A stretch of DNA of 64,000 bases from Salegentibacter sp. GTDB lineage: Bacteria > Bacteroidota > Bacteroidia > Flavobacteriales > Flavobacteriaceae. Positions 51,094 to 60,383 of this stretch are shown one piece after another. Within the stretch, counting starts at the first letter, position 1. Each line of letters begins with the position of its first letter. The stretch spans positions 2,668,514 to 2,732,513 of the forward strand of contig CP051246.1 of NCBI GenBank assembly GCA_017795085.1, given 5' to 3'. A program made the position numbers and the translations under genes. The notes under the pieces were generated by a model that saw only the letters and a program-made list of their open reading frames with translations, had not been told where the DNA came from and searched no databases.

Positions 51094-52125
51094 TTAAATA
51101 CCGATTGAACTTGATTTAACGGCTACCTCCACCCCTTTCTTAAGTCTATTGAAGATTTTGAGGGCAAGTTGTGCCTGGGAAGTTGGAATGCTGGGCATCA
51201 TCGGGATACCCGATTCCCGGATAAGCTTAAAAGCAAGGGCTTTTTCGTTAGCCGGTAATCCCATTAGCGCGGTAAAATAATGGTTCGGGTTTTTGATAAA
51301 TTCCTTTCGTGCCGTATAGGTTTCTACAAAATTGCGCTGGTAACCGAATGTTTTATCGAAAGTCTTTTCTGCCTTTTCAAAAAAGCGGTCCCGGTCAAAC
51401 CCGCGTTTAACGGTCTTGCCATTAAAGTTAACTTCCGAAGCTTTGTATTTACTACCCGGGGACAGGCTAACAGAGTTAGAAGCATCTTTTCTACTCACAA
51501 TAATATGAATATGGCTTTGGTTTCCTGCTTTGGGCATCCCCTGTACAATTCGTTTACCATCTTGCCGATGTGGTGCCTGTGCTTCCAGTTTCTCAATTTC
51601 CATTTCGCGTTTTTGAATACTTCCCTGCATCAGCCCGTTTTCTATTTTGCGAACTTCACTCTTGAGTTGAAGGATTTTAGTAGCATAAGGCTGGTTTTCG
51701 CGAACCTGGCGGTCTGTACCTTTAAAACTCCGGCTATGTTCAATTTTAGCGTAATATTTAAAATCATTGATATTAATCGGCCTTCCGTCTATTTCCCGGT
51801 TAAAACAGGCCACATAATCCTTCATCAGTTCCCGGGTATACCTTTTTAGATCCTTGCTACTATTTTGCAGGCGTTTTAATTCGTATTTGGAAGGGCTGAC
51901 CGTTATGGAATAGAACTTCGGTTCCTTCTTTTTGAGCTTGGCGGTATTGTTATCAATTTCTTTAACGACTTTCTCCGGGGTAATGGCATCCTCATATTGA
52001 TTAAAGAAATGTTCCTTTGCCCCTTCCGCTACCCCTTCATTTTCCTTTTCCAGGTAGCTAACAAAACCGGCGGAACTTTGGGAGTAATTCCCGCCTAGCT
52101 TTTGAGGTGTGATGGTGATATACAT
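51094..52125 (-). CDS. mobB: Relaxase MobB (DUF5712-type)
   Basis: The 343-aa protein starts MYITITPQKLGGNYSQSSAGFVSYLEKEN, has a Tyr-bearing motif (YSITVSPSKYELKRL) and the metal-binding histidine motif SHIHIIVSRKD, followed by SLSPGSKYK and NGKTVKRGFDRDRFFEKAEKTFDKTFGYQR. It should nick at oriT and pilot the DNA strand. It lies between the BfmA-like gene and the coupling protein. Confidence 0.85.
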   Translation of the reverse strand: MYITITPQKLGGNYSQSSAGFVSYLEKENEGVAEGAKEHFFNQYEDAITPEKVVKEIDNNTAKLKKKEPKFYSITVSPSKYELKRLQNSSKDLKRYTRELMKDYVACFNREIDGRPININDFKYYAKIEHSRSFKGTDRQVRENQPYATKILQLKSEVRKIENGLMQGSIQKREMEIEKLEAQAPHRQDGKRIVQGMPKAGNQSHIHIIVSRKDASNSVSLSPGSKYKASEVNFNGKTVKRGFDRDRFFEKAEKTFDKTFGYQRNFVETYTARKEFIKNPNHYFTALMGLPANEKALAFKLIRESGIPMMPSIPTSQAQLALKIFNRLKKGVEVAVKSSSIGI

Positions 52126-52136
52126 AGCCGAAAATT

Positions 52137-52538
52137 TTACAGGTTATTATCAGAAATATTTCTCTTCCCGAAACCATCTTGATCCCGTTTCGAAACAACA
52201 TCTTTTTTCTCTCGGAGGATTTTCTTTTCCAGGATCAGGGGTTTCTTTTTGGGTGCTTCGGTTTGGAAAAGTGAGGCGATCATTGCCGCGGTGGGTTTGG
52301 TTTGTGTTTTCTCCATATCACGCATAATGGCAATAACCGCATTGATACGTTTCTTAAAAGAAGCTTCGATAGTCCTACCTGTAGGCCCTAATTTTTCTCT
52401 TGGGGAAATCTCATTATAAAAGAAAAAGTCGAGCATTGTTTCCAAGGCTTCGGTGTGTGATTTGAAGTGTGTTCTTGAAAATTCCTGGAAACGTTTAGCT
52501 GTTTCCTTTTTGAACCTGATGCCGATAAATGAGTCCAT
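52137..52538 (-). CDS. BfmA/BtgA-like mobilisation accessory protein
   Basis: The 133-aa protein has an N-terminal ribbon-helix-helix-like segment (MDSFIGIRFKKETAKRFQEFSRTHFKSHTEALETMLDFFFYNEISP) and a coiled, basic C-terminal half. It fits the BfmA/BtgA family of relaxosome DNA-binding accessories. It reads away from the oriT candidate at 52,545-52,735. Confidence 0.8.
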   Translation of the reverse strand: MDSFIGIRFKKETAKRFQEFSRTHFKSHTEALETMLDFFFYNEISPREKLGPTGRTIEASFKKRINAVIAIMRDMEKTQTKPTAAMIASLFQTEAPKKKPLILEKKILREKKDVVSKRDQDGFGKRNISDNNL

Positions 52539-52544
52539 AATTCG

Positions 52545-52735
52545 CCGATTTGTCGCAAATTCTTCCCTAAAAATGGGCCCTGACAGGGCATTTGTCGCAA
52601 ATTGCTTAAAACCAGGAATTTGAATGAATTTTAAACAATTGATTTGCAGTTGTTTAAAAACGAAAAGGAGTGCTTAACATCGCGTAGCGTGTTATCCTCT
52701 TGCTACTCCTTTTCGTCCCGCAACGCGGGACAAAA
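52545..52735. other. Candidate origin of transfer (oriT)
   Basis: The region upstream of the mobilisation genes is dense in repeats: a 14-bp direct repeat ATTTGTCGCAAATT (itself palindromic) at 52,548-52,561 and 52,590-52,603, hairpin GCCCTGACAGGGC between them (52,577-52,589), TTAAACAA/TTGTTTAA (about 52,630-52,657), ACGAAAAGGAGT/ACTCCTTTTCGT (52,660-52,716), and GTCCCGCAACGCGGGAC (52,715-52,731). It contains no coding sequence. Position and repeat density fit an oriT; the nick site cannot be named. Confidence 0.5.
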
Positions 52736-53000
52736 ATTCCGTACAATTTGGTCTGTTGCCTGTCTTGATAGACAGTTAAAAGCCACTTGCCAATTCCCGG
52801 GAAAAATTTCCGGGTTACTAATTTTTCGATGTGCAGGTTTATCGGCGAAAGTCAAAAATGGATAGCCCTGCGTAAATTTGAATGCTGAAGATCAGCGAAT
52901 TAAATATAAGGATTTTTTTAGAAAATCAAGGCAAAGAATACCTAACGAATAAAATTTTCTCTATATTTATATATCATTTGAATTTTTCCTATAATGATAG

Positions 53001-53037
53001 AAAGGAAAATCCAGGTAACAGCGGATTTTCCTTTTTT
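53001..53037 (+). terminator. Hairpin with T-run
   Basis: AAAGGAAAATCC and GGATTTTCCTTTTTT form a 12-bp stem with a T-run on the plus strand. No plus-strand gene lies just upstream, so it may end an unannotated transcript from the oriT region. Confidence 0.45.
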
Positions 53038-53146
53038 ACTTGAACTGAATGTGAAATGCTCCTTATTTTTGAACACAACCAACCAGACTATTTTTGTGTT
53101 TCTTTTTGAGCTGCTTTGCTTAAGATTCATTGAGAAATCTTAAGCC

Positions 53147-53177
53147 AAAAAAACACCTCTAAAAATAGAAGTGTTTT
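53147..53177 (-). terminator. Probable terminator of radC
   Basis: AAACACCTCT/AGAAGTGTTTT hairpin with a T-rich tail on the minus strand, about 30 bases after the radC stop at 53,208. Confidence 0.55.
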
Positions 53178-53207
53178 AAAATCTGTTTAGAAATTACTAT
53201 TCAAAAA

Positions 53208-53373
53208 TTATAATATTCCTTCATCTGCAAAACTGTAGTAATTACCATCAGGAATAAGAATAATATGATCCAGTACTTTAACATCAAAAAATGATGCTGC
53301 ATTTTTAATTTTTCTGGTCAGGCTTTTATCTGCTTCACTTGGTCTAAGGGTTCCGCTGGGGTGATTGTGGCTA
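53208..53373 (-). pseudogene. radC: radC, 3' part, separated by the RIT insertion
   Basis: The minus-strand frame reads SHNHPSGTLRPSEADKSL, then KNAASFFDVKVLDHIILIPDG and YYSFADEGIL-stop, i.e. the second half of the MPN/JAMM domain with its HxHPSG metal motif. The first half is at 61,764-62,052. The break lies directly before the catalytic histidines, so the product cannot be active. RadC-like proteins are standard ICE backbone genes in Bacteroidota. Confidence 0.85.
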
Positions 53374-53426
53374 TTATGCAAAGCTTTGCATAACGTCCAT
53401 TATGTAGAGTAAATTATTATGTAAAG
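53374..53426. repeat. Left end of outer RIT: palindrome plus terminal inverted repeat
   Basis: A perfect 20-bp palindrome TTATGCAAAGCTTTGCATAA (53,374-53,393) is followed after CGTCC by the terminal repeat (53,399-53,426, ATTATGTAGAGTAAAT then TATTATGTAAAG). CTTTACATAA (about 53,472) is a further inverted half-copy. Confidence 0.7.
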
Positions 53427-53539
53427 TTTTTTAGATAAATCAATGCTATTCAATGTTTTGTTAATCATCCACTTTACATAACAGTATTAGTTTACACATC
53501 GATCATTTTATTTTGTGAATAATATTCACATAAAATTTA

Positions 53540-54814
53540 ATGATTATGATCAAACAAATTACAGCGTTCAATGAGCTAACAAACAATGCTGGCAATTATC
53601 TTGAACAAGAACTTGGCTATGCTTTAAAGACCTCAGGTATGTACAGAAGAATTTGGAGGCAACTTAGAGAGTTCATGTTTGCCAATGGTATTGAAACTTA
53701 TGATGAAAACGTTGGGAAGAAGTATTTATCCAATAAGTTTGGTGATAAGGCCAAGCAAGATTTAACAAGAAATCAGAGTGTTACTTACAACGGCATTAAG
53801 ATGCTGACTGAATTTTCTAAGACGAAGAAGATTAATGTTCCGGCGCGACCGTCAAGGTATCCATTGGAATTTAAAGGTCATATAGGCAAGGCCATTGTGA
53901 AGTTTTTACATCATAAGAAACAATCAAACCCTTCCAGAACTACCTATCACAATTACCAGCGTCATCTTTACGAATTCATGATGTATTGTGAGAAGCAGGG
54001 CATTTCCAGAATAGCAGATATTGACTTGGTACTATTGCTACATTTCATCAATCAGTACGACGCTTCCAAGAAAACGGTTGTTATAATTACCATTACGACA
54101 TTGCGTGGCTTCATAAAGTATCTTTTTGAAGAAAATTATCTAGATATAGATTATTCTGAAAAGATTCCCCGTCATAAAATAGTACAGCAACCAAAACTTC
54201 CTTCCAATTACACTAAAGAAGAAGTTAAGCATTTGATCGCTTCTGGAGATAGGGCCAGTTCCACAGGAAAACGCAATTACGTTATCATCCTAATAGCAGC
54301 AAGACTTGGACTCCGAGCTTCTGACATCTCTCGGCTTAAGTTTGAACACCTGAACTGGGAAAACAATACGATTGTAATACCACAATACAAGACAGGTAAA
54401 CAGTTGGTGTTACCGCTACTTCCAGATGTAGGAAATGCTATTATCGACTATCTAAAACATGGCAGGCCAGAATCTGATGAGCCTTACATTTTACTTACAG
54501 CACGCCCACCTTACAGCAGATTTACAACAAGTAATGTTGTTACTCATGTTGTACAGCGAGCTATGAGAAAGGCCGGTATTGATACCAAGGACAGACGCTT
54601 TGGTCCACATGCCCTGCGCCATAGTCTGGGACTGCGTTTGTTGGAAAAAAGCACAGCACTTCCCGTAATATCAGAAGTGCTGGGTCATCAGGACACTAAT
54701 TCCACAACATATTATCTCAGGATAGATCTGAGATCCATGCAACAATGCATGCTCGATGTGCCACCAGTGAGTACTGACTTTTATACGCAGGGAGGAGGTA
54801 AATTCTATGGCTAA
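53540..54814 (+). CDS. RIT tyrosine recombinase A (outer element)
   Basis: The 424-aa protein has an N-terminal SAM-like core-binding domain (about 100-200) and a C-terminal catalytic domain with ARLGLRASDISRL (Arg I), KTGKQLVLPL (Lys), HALRHSLGLRLLE (HxxR) and LGHQDTNSTTYYLRI (His and nucleophilic Tyr). All catalytic residues are present. Its last 8 bases overlap gene B, whose start is preceded by GGAGGAGG. In RIT elements the three recombinases are thought to act together; the mechanism is not settled. Confidence 0.9.
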   Translation: MIMIKQITAFNELTNNAGNYLEQELGYALKTSGMYRRIWRQLREFMFANGIETYDENVGKKYLSNKFGDKAKQDLTRNQSVTYNGIKMLTEFSKTKKINVPARPSRYPLEFKGHIGKAIVKFLHHKKQSNPSRTTYHNYQRHLYEFMMYCEKQGISRIADIDLVLLLHFINQYDASKKTVVIITITTLRGFIKYLFEENYLDIDYSEKIPRHKIVQQPKLPSNYTKEEVKHLIASGDRASSTGKRNYVIILIAARLGLRASDISRLKFEHLNWENNTIVIPQYKTGKQLVLPLLPDVGNAIIDYLKHGRPESDEPYILLTARPPYSRFTTSNVVTHVVQRAMRKAGIDTKDRRFGPHALRHSLGLRLLEKSTALPVISEVLGHQDTNSTTYYLRIDLRSMQQCMLDVPPVSTDFYTQGGGKFYG

Positions 54815-55489
54815 GAATTACCACAGTATTTATGGGCAGCACATAAAGCAGTTCATACAACTCAAACGAAATTTAGGCTTTAGATATGTTACTGAAACCT
54901 TTGCATTATCAAGAATAGATGAACTGGCAATAACAACCAACCAGTCTTCAAAAGGCATTACAAAACCCTTTGCGGACTTAGTTGCAAAAAGGCGACAGAA
55001 TGAATCCAAAGAATACCACTACCATAGGGTTCTGATGCTGGCCAAGCTCTCTTCATATATGAATGATATGGGCATTGCTTCTTATATTCCCAAGCTTTCG
55101 TCTTGTCCTAAAAATAATTTTGTTCCCTACATCTACACTAAAGAAGAAATAGATGCACTGCTTAAAGCTTGCGATGAATTAAGGTTAAGGGTCAGGAACC
55201 ATAATACAAACTTATTTTGTATGCCAGTTCTTGTGCGGGTGTTGTATGCTACAGGAATACGTATTGGTGAAGCACTTGACCTGAAGGATGACGACATCAA
55301 TCTCGAGAATAAGTATATCCGGGTAAATGACTCTAAAAACGGAAAACAACGTATCATTCCAATTGCAGAATCTTTGGTACAGGCCTGTAGCGACTATTTA
55401 GAGTACAGAAACCGACTTCCATCTATAAGACCATGTTACTTCTTTTGTAATCTTGAAGGCAATAAATGTAAACAAGGAGCATCTATGAA
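54807..55489 (+). pseudogene. RIT recombinase B (outer), 5' segment
   Basis: N-terminal 228 residues of the second recombinase, up to CKQGASMK, with Arg I in YATGIRIGEALDLKDDD and the Lys-bearing DSKNGKQRIIPIAES. The frame is cut by the IS110-family element; the visible stop at 55,514 lies in IS sequence. The remainder is at 56,880-56,991 and 60,451-60,675. A strong ribosome-binding site (GGAGGAGG, 54,790-54,797) lies upstream. Confidence 0.85.
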
Positions 55490-55535
55490 AAAGCAGCGAG
55501 TCTCGTATCTTTAAAGTTCACCAAAACAATAAGAT

Positions 55536-56591
55536 ATGAAATTAGAACCCACTGCCCAACCAAAGTTATACATTGGCATCGACATTCACAAGCGGAGCTG
55601 GAAAGTTCATTGCGCCACCGATCTATTCGGCGGCAAATCCTTTGCTATGCCCCCGAAGCCTGAAGTACTATATGAGTATGTAGCCAAACATTTTCCCGAA
55701 CACGAGATTACTACGGCCTATGAGGCAGGCTGTTGTGGGTATTACGCCCACCGTAGCTTTGAAACATATGGCTGGAATTCCCTTGTAGTTAACCCTGCCG
55801 ATATCCATCGCAAGGGCAAGGAAAAATATACCAAGACCGATAAAATAGATGCCCAGTTGATAAGCAGGGAGCTTAAAGATGGCTGGCTTGACGGTATTCA
55901 CGTTCCCGATGTGGAGCGGGAGCAATTGCGCAGCCTTTTCAGGAGAAGGAACGATTTGGTCAAGGACTACAGGCGCGTAAAGAGCTTTATAAAGATGCAG
56001 TTGCTGTACTTTGGCATTGCCATTCCCGATGAATTCGACAACGACCATTGGAGCCATAAGTTCCGTGATTGGGTTGACGGGGTAATTTTTAAATATCCTC
56101 CGGCACGTGAGACACTGGATAGCAGAATGCGAAGCTTCAGGTTCATAGACCAGGAGCTGCGTGATGTCTCATCAAAAATGCGTGCCTATTGCCGCAAGAA
56201 TTACAAGAAAGACTACTATCTTTTAAGAAGTGTTCCGGGCATCGGGGGGATTGTTGCCTGCGGCATCATCTGCGAGCTTGGTGATTTGCGACGCTTCAAT
56301 AATATAAAACATTTGGCGGGCTATGTCGGGTTGGCACCGAGCATACACCAAAGTGGCGACAACCAAAAGAGCACAGGCATTACAATGCGCGCCCATCGAT
56401 TGATGCGGAGCTATTTTATAGAGGCCTCCTGGCAGGCCATCAGAACGGATCCTATAATGCAGGCGTATTACCGCCGGCATTTGGGGAAGAACGTCAAGTC
56501 AATAATAATCAAGGTCGCGCGAAAGTTATTGAGCAGGACTTTGGCAGTAATCAAAACAGAAATTCCTTATGAGATAGGGGTCATAGAATAA
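55536..56591 (+). CDS. IS110-family transposase (DEDD recombinase)
   Basis: The 351-aa protein has a RuvC-like DEDD domain (YIGIDIHKRSW, AYEAGCCGYY, KTDKIDAQLIS with the last two Asp) and a C-terminal Tnp_20 domain (RSVPGIGGIVACGIICELGDLRRFNNIKHLAGYVGLAPSIHQSG), with a Ser in the GLAPSIHQSG region as the expected nucleophile. It moves the element through a circular form; family members are guided by an RNA encoded in the element's non-coding end. It appears intact. Confidence 0.95.
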   Translation: MKLEPTAQPKLYIGIDIHKRSWKVHCATDLFGGKSFAMPPKPEVLYEYVAKHFPEHEITTAYEAGCCGYYAHRSFETYGWNSLVVNPADIHRKGKEKYTKTDKIDAQLISRELKDGWLDGIHVPDVEREQLRSLFRRRNDLVKDYRRVKSFIKMQLLYFGIAIPDEFDNDHWSHKFRDWVDGVIFKYPPARETLDSRMRSFRFIDQELRDVSSKMRAYCRKNYKKDYYLLRSVPGIGGIVACGIICELGDLRRFNNIKHLAGYVGLAPSIHQSGDNQKSTGITMRAHRLMRSYFIEASWQAIRTDPIMQAYYRRHLGKNVKSIIIKVARKLLSRTLAVIKTEIPYEIGVIE

Positions 56592-56881
56592 AGAAATAAC
56601 TAATAACAAAGCTCACAAAGAAGTATTAAAAGCTCGTACCACAAAACACCGTAGGTGATCCAAGGTATTGGAATCACATTTTTATAGCAAGTGGACGGGT
56701 TTATTATAACTTATAATCATACAGATGCTGGTGACGACCAATACGGGTTGATCACATATAGGATGCGGAGCAAGTTATTTAAAGGCATTGAAATGTTGAT
56801 AATTCCGATAGGATTATCAACATTTCAACACCACAATATCATCATTATGAGATAATTGAAAATAAAATATTATATTTAAAG
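56592..56881 (+). ncRNA. Candidate bridge/seekRNA in the IS110 right end
   Basis: This 290-bp region contains a perfect 15-bp stem (TGAAATGTTGATAAT, 56,789-56,803; ATTATCAACATTTCA, 56,813-56,827) with a 9-nt loop. IS1111-type members carry their guide RNA downstream of the transposase gene. The guide loops cannot be assigned by eye. Confidence 0.4.
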
Positions 56882-56991
56882 AACTGGATTAGTGCTTTTC
56901 ATAGGATACGTAGTTGGTTCAGAAAATGTTTAGAGCTTGCAGGGATACCATATCTGGGCACAGGACAAGGCCCCCGGATCCATGATCTTAG
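56880..56991 (+). pseudogene. RIT recombinase B (outer), middle segment
   Basis: The frame reads KNWISAFHRIRSWFRK, CLELAGIPYLGTGQGPRIHDL, which is the sequence just before the HxLRHT box of a tyrosine recombinase. It continues at 60,451 as LRHTFAVRSL. Only 112 bp lie between the IS110 element and the inner RIT element. Confidence 0.85.
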
Positions 56992-57116
56992 TTATCCAAA
57001 CAAAAATAAAATCCAAACCTTTAAGTGTAATTACTTGATTTTTAGCCAACAAAATAAATATAGGTGTGGATTTTTAATCTAAATTGTATGCTTCACTAAA
57101 AGAAGTAAAAACAATT

Positions 57117-58346
57117 ATGGATGTACAAAATTTACGGGAAAAGTATCCCCTACTCATTACATTTCTAGAAGAAAACCAATACTCTCGAAATTATATTGGA
57201 TGTTTTAAAAGGGAGATAAAATGTATTCTTTCCAAAGCAAAATCTGAAAAGTGGAACTCCTACACCGATGTCTACCTATTTCATACAAAAAGAACCAAGT
57301 CTATTTCTGTTCTTCAAGAAAAACGAGGAATTATTGGTGCTATTGCAAGGTTTGACTTAGAAAATATCTATCCTGATAGATCGTATAAAAGCCCAATATT
57401 CAAGAAAACGGCTTATGATCTTTTGTCTGAGGAATTTAAAGCTGTGATCACGACCTATTGTAGTGTGGAAAGAAAGAAAGGTAAAAAGGAAGATACTATT
57501 TATACTGAATCACATAATGCGACAAGCTTTCTATTGTCATTGCAGGAGGATAATATTTTTTCACTGATAGCTATCACGGAAAAAGCGGTGTTGGACACCT
57601 TCTATCAAAATGGTAAGCTACGCAGAGGCTGTTCCTATAAAAAGAATATTGCAGCCGTGATCAAAGCCTGTATCCCTTATTTCCCAAACAATATTTGTGC
57701 TACAGTTTTGTCTTACCTACCGGCCCTTCGTGAAAGAAGAAAAAACATACAATACCTTACCAAAGAAGAAACTTCTAAAATCAAGACGGTATTAACCGGC
57801 ATGAATTCATCCCTTAGTTTGCGTGATAAAGCTATCGGTTTACTTGCTTTTTATACTGGTTTACGCTCCTGTGATATTGCAGGGTTAGTACTATCCGATA
57901 TTGATTGGAATAGCGACCTTATTCATATAAGGCAACAGAAAACAGAAGTTCCTCTCACTTTACCGCTCAGGGCAATAGTTGGTAATGCAATCTATGAATA
58001 TCTTATAAACGAAAGGCCAGAGACGAAATGTCAGAATGTTTTTCTAACCCAAGTTCATCCATTTATAAAACTACAGAGTGGAAGCCTGTATAGTATTTCC
58101 ATGCAAATCATGAAAGCAGGAAACATTAGAACAAATCCCGGAGACAGAAAAGGTTTTCATCTCTTTCGACACCATATGGCAATCTCATTGCTAGAAAATG
58201 GGATTTCACAGCCAGTTATCAGTCAGACCATGGGGCACCAATCACCCGCTTCTCTACATCCATATCTGAGTGCCGATTTTTTACATTTGAAAGAATGTTC
58301 ACTAAGTATTGAGAATTTTCCAATTCAGAAGGAGGTGTTGTTATGA
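57117..58346 (+). CDS. RIT tyrosine recombinase A (inner element)
   Basis: The ATG at 57,117 (MDVQNLREKYPLL) is chosen over an in-frame TTG at 57,084. The 409-aa protein has GLRSCDIAGLVLSDIDW (Arg I), QQKTEVPLTLPL (Lys), HLFRHHMAISLLENG (HxxR) and MGHQSPASLHPYLSADF (His, Tyr). It is the counterpart of gene A of the outer element in length and position. It ends in ATGA overlap with B, preceded by an AAGGAGGT ribosome-binding site. Confidence 0.9.
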   Translation: MDVQNLREKYPLLITFLEENQYSRNYIGCFKREIKCILSKAKSEKWNSYTDVYLFHTKRTKSISVLQEKRGIIGAIARFDLENIYPDRSYKSPIFKKTAYDLLSEEFKAVITTYCSVERKKGKKEDTIYTESHNATSFLLSLQEDNIFSLIAITEKAVLDTFYQNGKLRRGCSYKKNIAAVIKACIPYFPNNICATVLSYLPALRERRKNIQYLTKEETSKIKTVLTGMNSSLSLRDKAIGLLAFYTGLRSCDIAGLVLSDIDWNSDLIHIRQQKTEVPLTLPLRAIVGNAIYEYLINERPETKCQNVFLTQVHPFIKLQSGSLYSISMQIMKAGNIRTNPGDRKGFHLFRHHMAISLLENGISQPVISQTMGHQSPASLHPYLSADFLHLKECSLSIENFPIQKEVLL

Positions 58347-59293
58347 GTAAATATCAATCCCCAGCAGGTCCACTTATCGAAGAATATATTTTTTATCGAA
58401 GAGCATCCGATTATTGGAATGAATCGTCTTACGGGGCGACCCTACTTATCTTTGACAGGTATTGTTTGAAAACGTACCCACATGCTCAAGTCCTCTCTCA
58501 AGAAATGGTTGATACATGGTGCAGCAAACGTGACACGGAAAAAAACAACTCTTGCAGGTCACGTATTTATCCCGTCATCAGTTTTCTCAAGTATCTTAAG
58601 AGTCGAGATAAAATAGATATTGTGGTGCCAGAACTACCATATAGAACGCCAAGAACCTATATTCCTCATGCTTTCACAAACAAAGAACTATTAGAATTCT
58701 TCAAGGCCTGTGATACTATTACCGGAACCCGGACTGAGGAGCAGCGGGCTAGAAAAGTCACCATTCCGGTATTCTTCCGTTTATTATATAGCAGCGGAAT
58801 TAGAACCACTGAAGCCAGGTTGCTAAAAGTAGAAGATGTGGATCTTAAGGATGGTGTACTAAATATTCGGTATTCTAAAGGTTATGACCAGCACTTTGTA
58901 GTTCTCCATGATAGCATGCTCGAACTTATGAGAGCGTTCGACAAAGCTATCAGCCAAATCTACACCAACCGCATTTATTTTTTTTCAGCCCGTAAAAATA
59001 AATGCCATAAACGTAGCTGGGTTCAGGTGAATTTCAGAGAATTATGGGACAAAAAAAATACCGCTTACGCCACAGCATATCAGCTTCGGCATCACTATGC
59101 AACAGAAAATATTAATCGTTGGATAGGAGAAGGTATGGAGTTTCATTCAAAATTCCTGTACTTGAGCAAAAGCATGGGACATAGCGTTTTAGAGAGCACT
59201 AAATATTACTATTCACTGACCCCGGGGCTTTCTGATGTGATACAAGACAAAACCAATGACTCCTTTAACAACATAATTCCAGATTCAAAATGA
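58343..59293 (+). CDS. RIT tyrosine recombinase B (inner element)
   Basis: The 316-aa protein has SSGIRTTEARLLKVEDVDL (Arg I), YSKGYDQHFVVLHDS (Lys region), YQLRHHYATENIN (HxxR as RHHYA) and MGHSVLESTKYYYSL (His, Tyr). Start and stop overlap the flanking genes by four bases (ATGA) each, so the trio is translated as one unit. Confidence 0.9.
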   Translation: MSKYQSPAGPLIEEYIFYRRASDYWNESSYGATLLIFDRYCLKTYPHAQVLSQEMVDTWCSKRDTEKNNSCRSRIYPVISFLKYLKSRDKIDIVVPELPYRTPRTYIPHAFTNKELLEFFKACDTITGTRTEEQRARKVTIPVFFRLLYSSGIRTTEARLLKVEDVDLKDGVLNIRYSKGYDQHFVVLHDSMLELMRAFDKAISQIYTNRIYFFSARKNKCHKRSWVQVNFRELWDKKNTAYATAYQLRHHYATENINRWIGEGMEFHSKFLYLSKSMGHSVLESTKYYYSLTPGLSDVIQDKTNDSFNNIIPDSK

Positions 59294-60339
59294 AAAAATC
59301 AAACCAAGAGGCTCATGTGATTGCCTATTACATCCACAGCTGGCTAAAGGAGTATACGCTAACCTTTAAATCAAATAGTTCACATACGATAAAATCCTAT
59401 TCCCAGACACTATCTTTATTCATTAATTTCTTGGAAGTAGAGAAGAAAGTGAAGCCTTCAGACTTCTGCTCTAAATACTTCGCTCGGGATTACATAGAAC
59501 AGTGGATTTTATGGTTGAAAAACCACAGAGATAACAGCCCTGAAACCTGTAATAATCGGTTGGCATCATTAAGAGCATTCTTGAAATACCTCGGTAGTAA
59601 GGAGATCTCCTTCTTGCATTTATCATTAGAGGCTGCTCAAATCCTTCGCCAAAAGACGATTAGAAAAAAAGTAAATGGCATGAGCAAGAAAGCGGTTCAA
59701 GCCTTAATGAGCGTTCCAGATATTTCTACAAAGACGGGCCGAAGGGACCTGGTATTCCTTATTGTGCTCTACAACACAGCGGTAAGAATAGACGAAATAT
59801 TATCAATAAAACTTAAATATTTGCATTTGGAGACCATTAAGCCTTATGTAACAGTTATTGGAAAAGGAAATAAAATCCGGACCCTTTATCTTTTACCAAG
59901 AGCGGTCGAACATTTAAAGAAATACCTGGATGAATTTCACGCTGTGAAATATCCTGATTCGTACTTGTTTTATTCCAGAAATACAGGTGTCAAAGGCAAG
60001 ATGAGCCAAGTAGCTGTAGACAAGCAATTAAAAAAGTACGCCCTATGTGCCCATGCTATTTGTGATGAAGTACCGCTTAAATTACATGCTCATCAGATTC
60101 GTCATGCAAAAGCGTCACATTGGTTGGAAGATGGCATGAATATCGTACAAATTTCTTTCTTACTCGGGCACGCTAATATTCAAACAACGATGGCGTATTT
60201 GGACATTACCACCGAGCAAGAAGCCAAAGCTCTGGCAACTTTAGAAGATGAAGGCAAAAAAGAGATATCAAAGAAATGGAAGTCTAATTTAAGTAAGCTC
60301 TCCTCATTTTGTGGAGTAAATGAAATACAAAAGAAGTGA
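59290..60339 (+). CDS. RIT tyrosine recombinase C (inner element)
   Basis: The 349-aa, XerC/D-like protein has an N-terminal core-binding domain (HTIKSYSQTLSLFINFLEVEKKVKPSDF) and the catalytic set NTAVRIDEILSIKLKYLHL (Arg I), GKGNKIRTLYLLP (Lys), HAHQIRHAKASHWLEDG (HxxR) and LGHANIQTTMAYLDI (His, Tyr). It resembles recombinase C of the outer element. Confidence 0.9.
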   Translation: MKKSNQEAHVIAYYIHSWLKEYTLTFKSNSSHTIKSYSQTLSLFINFLEVEKKVKPSDFCSKYFARDYIEQWILWLKNHRDNSPETCNNRLASLRAFLKYLGSKEISFLHLSLEAAQILRQKTIRKKVNGMSKKAVQALMSVPDISTKTGRRDLVFLIVLYNTAVRIDEILSIKLKYLHLETIKPYVTVIGKGNKIRTLYLLPRAVEHLKKYLDEFHAVKYPDSYLFYSRNTGVKGKMSQVAVDKQLKKYALCAHAICDEVPLKLHAHQIRHAKASHWLEDGMNIVQISFLLGHANIQTTMAYLDITTEQEAKALATLEDEGKKEISKKWKSNLSKLSSFCGVNEIQKK

Positions 60340-60383
60340 ATTTATCCAAACCTTTATTAATTGTATAGCCTTTAAATCAGGTG

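Larger units (their letters stand above)
55494..56881 (+). mobile_element. IS110-family insertion sequence in RIT gene B
   Basis: About 1,388 bp between two copies of AAAG (55,490-55,493 and 56,878-56,881). Removing it joins ATGAAAAAG to AACTGGATT and restores the B reading frame (ASMKKNWISAFHRIR). No terminal inverted repeats are evident, as in the family. It has only about 42 bp before its transposase gene but 290 bp after it, as in the IS1111 subgroup. Confidence 0.8.
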
